Assembly: GCA_965277775.1 (NCBI GenBank)
Contig: OZ255843.1
Span: 62,001-126,000 of the forward strand
Reading direction: 5' to 3'
Origin: G965195345 sp965277775
Lineage (GTDB): Bacteria > Pseudomonadota > Gammaproteobacteria > CAKMZV01
Length of the DNA stretch: 64,000 nt
Below are positions 60,880 through 64,000 of this stretch, piece by piece; position 1 is the stretch's first letter, and every line of letters starts with the position of its first letter. The position numbers and the translations under genes were made by a program. Below the pieces are notes generated by a model that saw only the letters and a program-made list of their open reading frames with translations, was not told the origin of the DNA and ran no database searches.

Positions 60880-61950
60880 ATGACCCATAGAAATTTTAAA
60901 ACGGTTCCAAAAATCATATTTGGCAGAGACTCATTCAATCAACTTGAACAAGTCATACAACCATTGCGCCTAACTCAAGACGACTACGCGGTGTTTTTGG
61001 TTGATGCCATTCATCAAAACAAACCTTTGGCATCACGGATTCCCAAACAATCTCAAGACTTGATATTATGGCTTGATATCAGCGTAGAACCCAAAACGTC
61101 GTATGTAGATCAATTGACAGAAACCGTTCAATCGCACCACTCAAAAAATCCTGTCTCTGTGGTGGGTATCGGTGGTGGGTCTTCCTTAGACATCGCCAAA
61201 GCCGTCTCTTTACTACTGACCAACGAAGGTGGGTCTGAGAAGTATCAGGGCTGGGACCTCATTCAAAACCCAGCGGTTCATCACATAGGTATTCCAACGA
61301 TTTCAGGTACGGGTGCAGAAGCCTCAAGAACGACGGTGCTGACAGGTTCGACTAAAAAACTTGGGATGAATTCGGATTACACCGTGTTTGATCAAATCAT
61401 ATTGGATGCCAACTTGCTTCAAGGCGTGCCAAAAGATCAGTGGTTTTATACAGGGATGGATTGTTATATTCATAATGTAGAAGCGTTGAACGGCACCATG
61501 ATCAATGAATTTGCTCGTGCCTTTGGTGAGAAATCGCTTGAGCTGTGCCACCAGATATTTTTAGAAGATGTGGCAGACGCTGACGATAAATTATTAATGG
61601 CATCCTATATGGGTGGGCAGTCCATTGCCTATAGCCAAGTTGGTGCTTGTCACGCTTTGTCCTATGGTCTGTCCTTTGTATTAGGTTATCATCATGGCGT
61701 AGGCAATTGTATCGTATTCAATGCACTTGATGATTTTTATCCAGATGAGGTTAAAGTATTCAGAACCATGCTGAAAAAACATGATATTCAACTGCCTCAA
61801 AATATCAGTGCCACATTCACTGAACAAGATCTGGACCGAATGATTACGGTGTCGATGAACTTGGCGCCCTTATGGGAAAATGTTTATGGCAAAGAGTGGA
61901 CGCAAAAAGTAACCCCAGAATTAATCAAAAGCCTTTATATGAGAATGTAG
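60880..61950 (+). CDS. kdnB: 3-deoxy-alpha-D-manno-octulosonate 8-oxidase KdnB
   Basis: A 356-residue iron-type (group III) alcohol dehydrogenase-fold enzyme. The nucleotide motif is GIGGGSSLDIAKA (96-108), with TISGTGAEASRTTVLT following, and the metal-binding region is visible as MDCYIHNVEAL and HALSYGLSFVLGYHHG. It oxidises Kdo at C8 to the aldehyde that KdnA aminates. ATG 60880 is 7 bases after the kdnA stop; upstream Met codons lie inside kdnA out of frame. Confidence 0.88.
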   Translation: MTHRNFKTVPKIIFGRDSFNQLEQVIQPLRLTQDDYAVFLVDAIHQNKPLASRIPKQSQDLILWLDISVEPKTSYVDQLTETVQSHHSKNPVSVVGIGGGSSLDIAKAVSLLLTNEGGSEKYQGWDLIQNPAVHHIGIPTISGTGAEASRTTVLTGSTKKLGMNSDYTVFDQIILDANLLQGVPKDQWFYTGMDCYIHNVEALNGTMINEFARAFGEKSLELCHQIFLEDVADADDKLLMASYMGGQSIAYSQVGACHALSYGLSFVLGYHHGVGNCIVFNALDDFYPDEVKVFRTMLKKHDIQLPQNISATFTEQDLDRMITVSMNLAPLWENVYGKEWTQKVTPELIKSLYMRM

Positions 61951-61956
61951 GCATTC

Positions 61957-62700
61957 ATGCGTATTTTTGCTTTTATTCCTGCCCGTTACGGCTCTTCAAG
62001 ATTCCCTGGGAAGCCCGTACAGCCCATCGCAGGAAAACCCATGATCCAACACATCTATGAGCGCGTTCAAGGTGTTTCAGGATTAGAGGGCCTGTACATT
62101 GCAACCGATGATGAGCGAATAAAGCGCGTTGCCGAATCATTTTGCCCCAATATTCTATTAACTGACTCAGCCGCCCTTTCGGGTAGCGATCGCATTGCTT
62201 TGGCTTGCCAAACATTGGATTTGAACGACGATGATTTAATCATCAATATTCAAGGCGATCAACCACTGATACATCCCGAATCCATCCAAGCCTTAATTGA
62301 TGTGTTTCGTTCCGAGCAGACAGCGTCATTTGACATTGCAACCTTAGCTTATGAGATTACAGACCCTGAGGAAATCACCAATCCCAAAGACTGTAAGGTG
62401 GTTTTTTCAGATGATTTTTTTGCCTTGTATTTTTCTCGAGCCGCCATTCCCTTCTCGCGTGATGATAGTGCTTATAAAAGCTACAAACATTTAGGCGTTT
62501 ACGCCTACATTAAAAAAGTGGTTGATGTTTTTGTCCAATTACCCGAAGGCACTTTGGAGCAAGCGGAAAAGTTGGAGCAATTACGAGCATTAGAAAACGG
62601 CATGTCGATCAAAATCGTTTTAACGCCGTGGGATTCTTTAGAAGTTGACGAACCTGAAGACATACAGAAAATCGAACAAATCTTGCGCCAGACGAATTGA
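61957..62700 (+). CDS. kdsB: CMP-Kdo/Kdo8N cytidylyltransferase KdsB
   Basis: A 247-residue cytidylyltransferase that activates the eight-carbon sugar with CTP. Signature motifs are FIPARYGSSRFPGKPV at the N-terminus, SGSDRIALA and NIQGDQPLI, with the later HLGVYAY. In Shewanella the KdsB paired with KdnAB prefers Kdo8N; by context the same is likely here. It starts 6 bases after kdnB and ends 3 bases before waaA. Confidence 0.93.
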   Translation: MRIFAFIPARYGSSRFPGKPVQPIAGKPMIQHIYERVQGVSGLEGLYIATDDERIKRVAESFCPNILLTDSAALSGSDRIALACQTLDLNDDDLIINIQGDQPLIHPESIQALIDVFRSEQTASFDIATLAYEITDPEEITNPKDCKVVFSDDFFALYFSRAAIPFSRDDSAYKSYKHLGVYAYIKKVVDVFVQLPEGTLEQAEKLEQLRALENGMSIKIVLTPWDSLEVDEPEDIQKIEQILRQTN

Positions 62701-62703
62701 AAA

Positions 62704-63939
62704 ATGTATCCGATTTTGATCGTCTTGGCAACGCCGTTGTTTTTTCTATATAAGCTGTACCATGTGCTTTTGCGCAAAGCAGACGGCTTGTTTTTGTTGC
62801 AGTTTATGGGTTTGTTCATACCACATCAGCAAAAAACAGTTTATTGGTTTCATTGTGCATCGATTGGTGAGATTCGCAGTATTGAGATGTTGATCCATAA
62901 TCTGCCCAAAGATGAACCGGTTTTTATTACCACCACCACTTTTGCTGGCAAAACATATTTGGTCGACCACATGGCGCAATTAGAGCATATACAGTACAGC
63001 TATTTACCCATCGATTTAAAACCCGCCATTCGTCAATTATTAAAAAAAATTCAGCCCAAAATATTCATCGTTGTGGAAACAGAGCTGTGGCCTAATTTGT
63101 TTCGCACCGTTCATCAAAGCGGTCTGCCGTTGATGCTCATCAATGCGCGCATTTCAAAAAGAACCAAAAATGCGCCTGAGTGGTTGAAGAAAGAATATCA
63201 AACCATACTTCAACTGCCTAAAAGGATTTTGGCCAAAAACCCACAAGAGAAAACCAACTTTATTGAGTGTGGTGCACCTGAGCAGAATATTCAAGTGGTG
63301 GGCAGTCTAAAATACGCTTCTTTTCAGCATTTAACGCGTGAAAATGGATTTTCTGACCACCCCTTTATTAAAAACAATGATACCGTACTGCTCGCTTCCT
63401 CGCACGAGGATGAAGAGTTTAAGGTCGCGCAACTGCTTTTAGAACTCAACCGTCCAGAGCGCTTACTCATCGTACCACGTCATCCTAAAAGGGGGCGTAA
63501 AATTCTCAATGCGCTGTTGTCATTAACACCCAAAGTGGCGCTCCACAGTGAAACACCCACCTTAGACCCTGACACTAAAATTTATATTATTGATACAGTG
63601 GGCGCGTTGCATGCGCTTTATGCCCACGTCACCATTGTCATTATGGGGGGCAGTTTTGTTGATAAAGGCGGGCATAATTTGTTGGAAGCGGTTGCGGTTG
63701 GTGCAACCGTCTTAACTGGGCCTTACATGGATGATTTTTTGCAAGAAACCGAACATTTATTGACCAGTGATGCCATTGTTCAATGCGATGATTATCAAGC
63801 GCTGAGCCGAGATTTGGCGCATTTATTGAACCATCAAGCCGATGCAAAAAAATTGGCAGACAATGCGCGGGCTTTTACCCAAAAGCACAGCACCATAGTC
63901 GAGCACTATATTGACGCCATCAGCCAGTGTATATCATAA
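62704..63939 (+). CDS. waaA: 3-deoxy-D-manno-octulosonic acid transferase WaaA
   Basis: A 411-residue GT30 glycosyltransferase that adds Kdo (here probably Kdo8N) to lipid IVA from the CMP-sugar. Typical elements are the N-terminal membrane anchor, VYWFHCASIGE with the catalytic Glu, VVETELWPNLF, INARIS, VPRHPKRG and the C-terminal MGGSFVDKGGHNLLE. It is slightly shorter than E. coli WaaA (425). Last of kdnA-kdnB-kdsB-waaA. Whether it adds one or two residues cannot be told. Confidence 0.93.
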   Translation: MYPILIVLATPLFFLYKLYHVLLRKADGLFLLQFMGLFIPHQQKTVYWFHCASIGEIRSIEMLIHNLPKDEPVFITTTTFAGKTYLVDHMAQLEHIQYSYLPIDLKPAIRQLLKKIQPKIFIVVETELWPNLFRTVHQSGLPLMLINARISKRTKNAPEWLKKEYQTILQLPKRILAKNPQEKTNFIECGAPEQNIQVVGSLKYASFQHLTRENGFSDHPFIKNNDTVLLASSHEDEEFKVAQLLLELNRPERLLIVPRHPKRGRKILNALLSLTPKVALHSETPTLDPDTKIYIIDTVGALHALYAHVTIVIMGGSFVDKGGHNLLEAVAVGATVLTGPYMDDFLQETEHLLTSDAIVQCDDYQALSRDLAHLLNHQADAKKLADNARAFTQKHSTIVEHYIDAISQCIS

Positions 63940-64000
63940 ACAGCTCCTTACTCACAAAAGAAAGCGGCGCTGAAGCAAGATCGAATGTATTATTGTGCAG

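Noticed and set aside
1..64000. CRISPR arrays, complete insertion sequences, rRNA genes
   Set aside because: No regularly spaced repeats, no transposase frame with terminal inverted repeats, and no rRNA-like sequence was seen.

Overview
The window reads as chromosomal DNA of a Gram-negative gammaproteobacterium, probably marine, with GC in the mid-40s percent by eye. The support is a lipid A/Kdo gene set (msbA, lpxH, kdsB, waaA), an Rnf/Rsx complex arranged rsxABCDGE-nth, an MSHA-type pilus cluster, and the gammaproteobacterial genes nudE, sbcB, holD and yqgE. A kdnA-kdnB-kdsB-waaA operon points to an 8-amino-Kdo core like that described in Shewanella. I cannot name the genus.

Layout. Positions 1-7 kb hold msbA, nudE, xthA-queF, a metZ-yhbY-rlmE operon and a LysE-type exporter. 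Positions 7-10 kb are a mobile or defence scar: a tyrosine recombinase, a fragment of a type III restriction Res subunit, a small conserved gene behind a repeat-rich promoter, and structured non-coding DNA. Positions 10-23 kb are housekeeping: a gabD-like dehydrogenase, acnA, mnmA, an S49 protease, sodB, ppiD, an isolated minC, tRNA-His, a DinG/YoaA-like helicase lacking its Fe-S cysteines, and tsaB. Positions 23-26 kb carry a bufferin-type (hvfA-hvfB-hvfC) RiPP operon joined to an ECF sigma factor and a one-pass putative anti-sigma; all three RiPP genes are frameshifted. Positions 26-28.5 kb hold DUF1841, lpxH and an aminotransferase.

Positions 28.5-32.1 kb form the most unusual accessory locus. 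It has two tandem paralogues of a small uracil-DNA-glycosylase-like family (the first frameshifted), a degraded stretch, a third distant relative, and a DUF3644 protein with a HEPN-like R-x4-H motif. I regard it as a candidate uncharacterised defence locus. Positions 32.3-40 kb are metG-rsxABCDGE-nth. Positions 40-43.5 kb are plsC, an M48 protease and sbcB. Positions 43.5-52.4 kb, read leftward, are dprA followed by a compact MSHA-like pilus set (secretin, an unlisted 49-residue membrane protein, ATPase, platform, alignment proteins, two long LPC-type pseudopilins). Positions 52.5-55.8 kb are yqgE-ruvX-pyrB-pyrC', where pyrC' encodes a dihydroorotase homologue that has lost its metal-binding histidines. 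Positions 56.3-59.6 kb are pssA, leuA, holD and rimI. Positions 59.7-63.9 kb are the Kdo8N operon.

Themes. MsbA, LpxH, KdnA, KdnB, KdsB and WaaA together serve lipid A-Kdo assembly. Several promoters share a -10 box followed closely by a GC-rich GCC discriminator, and some leave almost no 5' leader. Frameshifts, mostly in short homopolymers, occur in accessory genes but not in the housekeeping genes; this favours decay over random sequencing error, though only reads can settle it.
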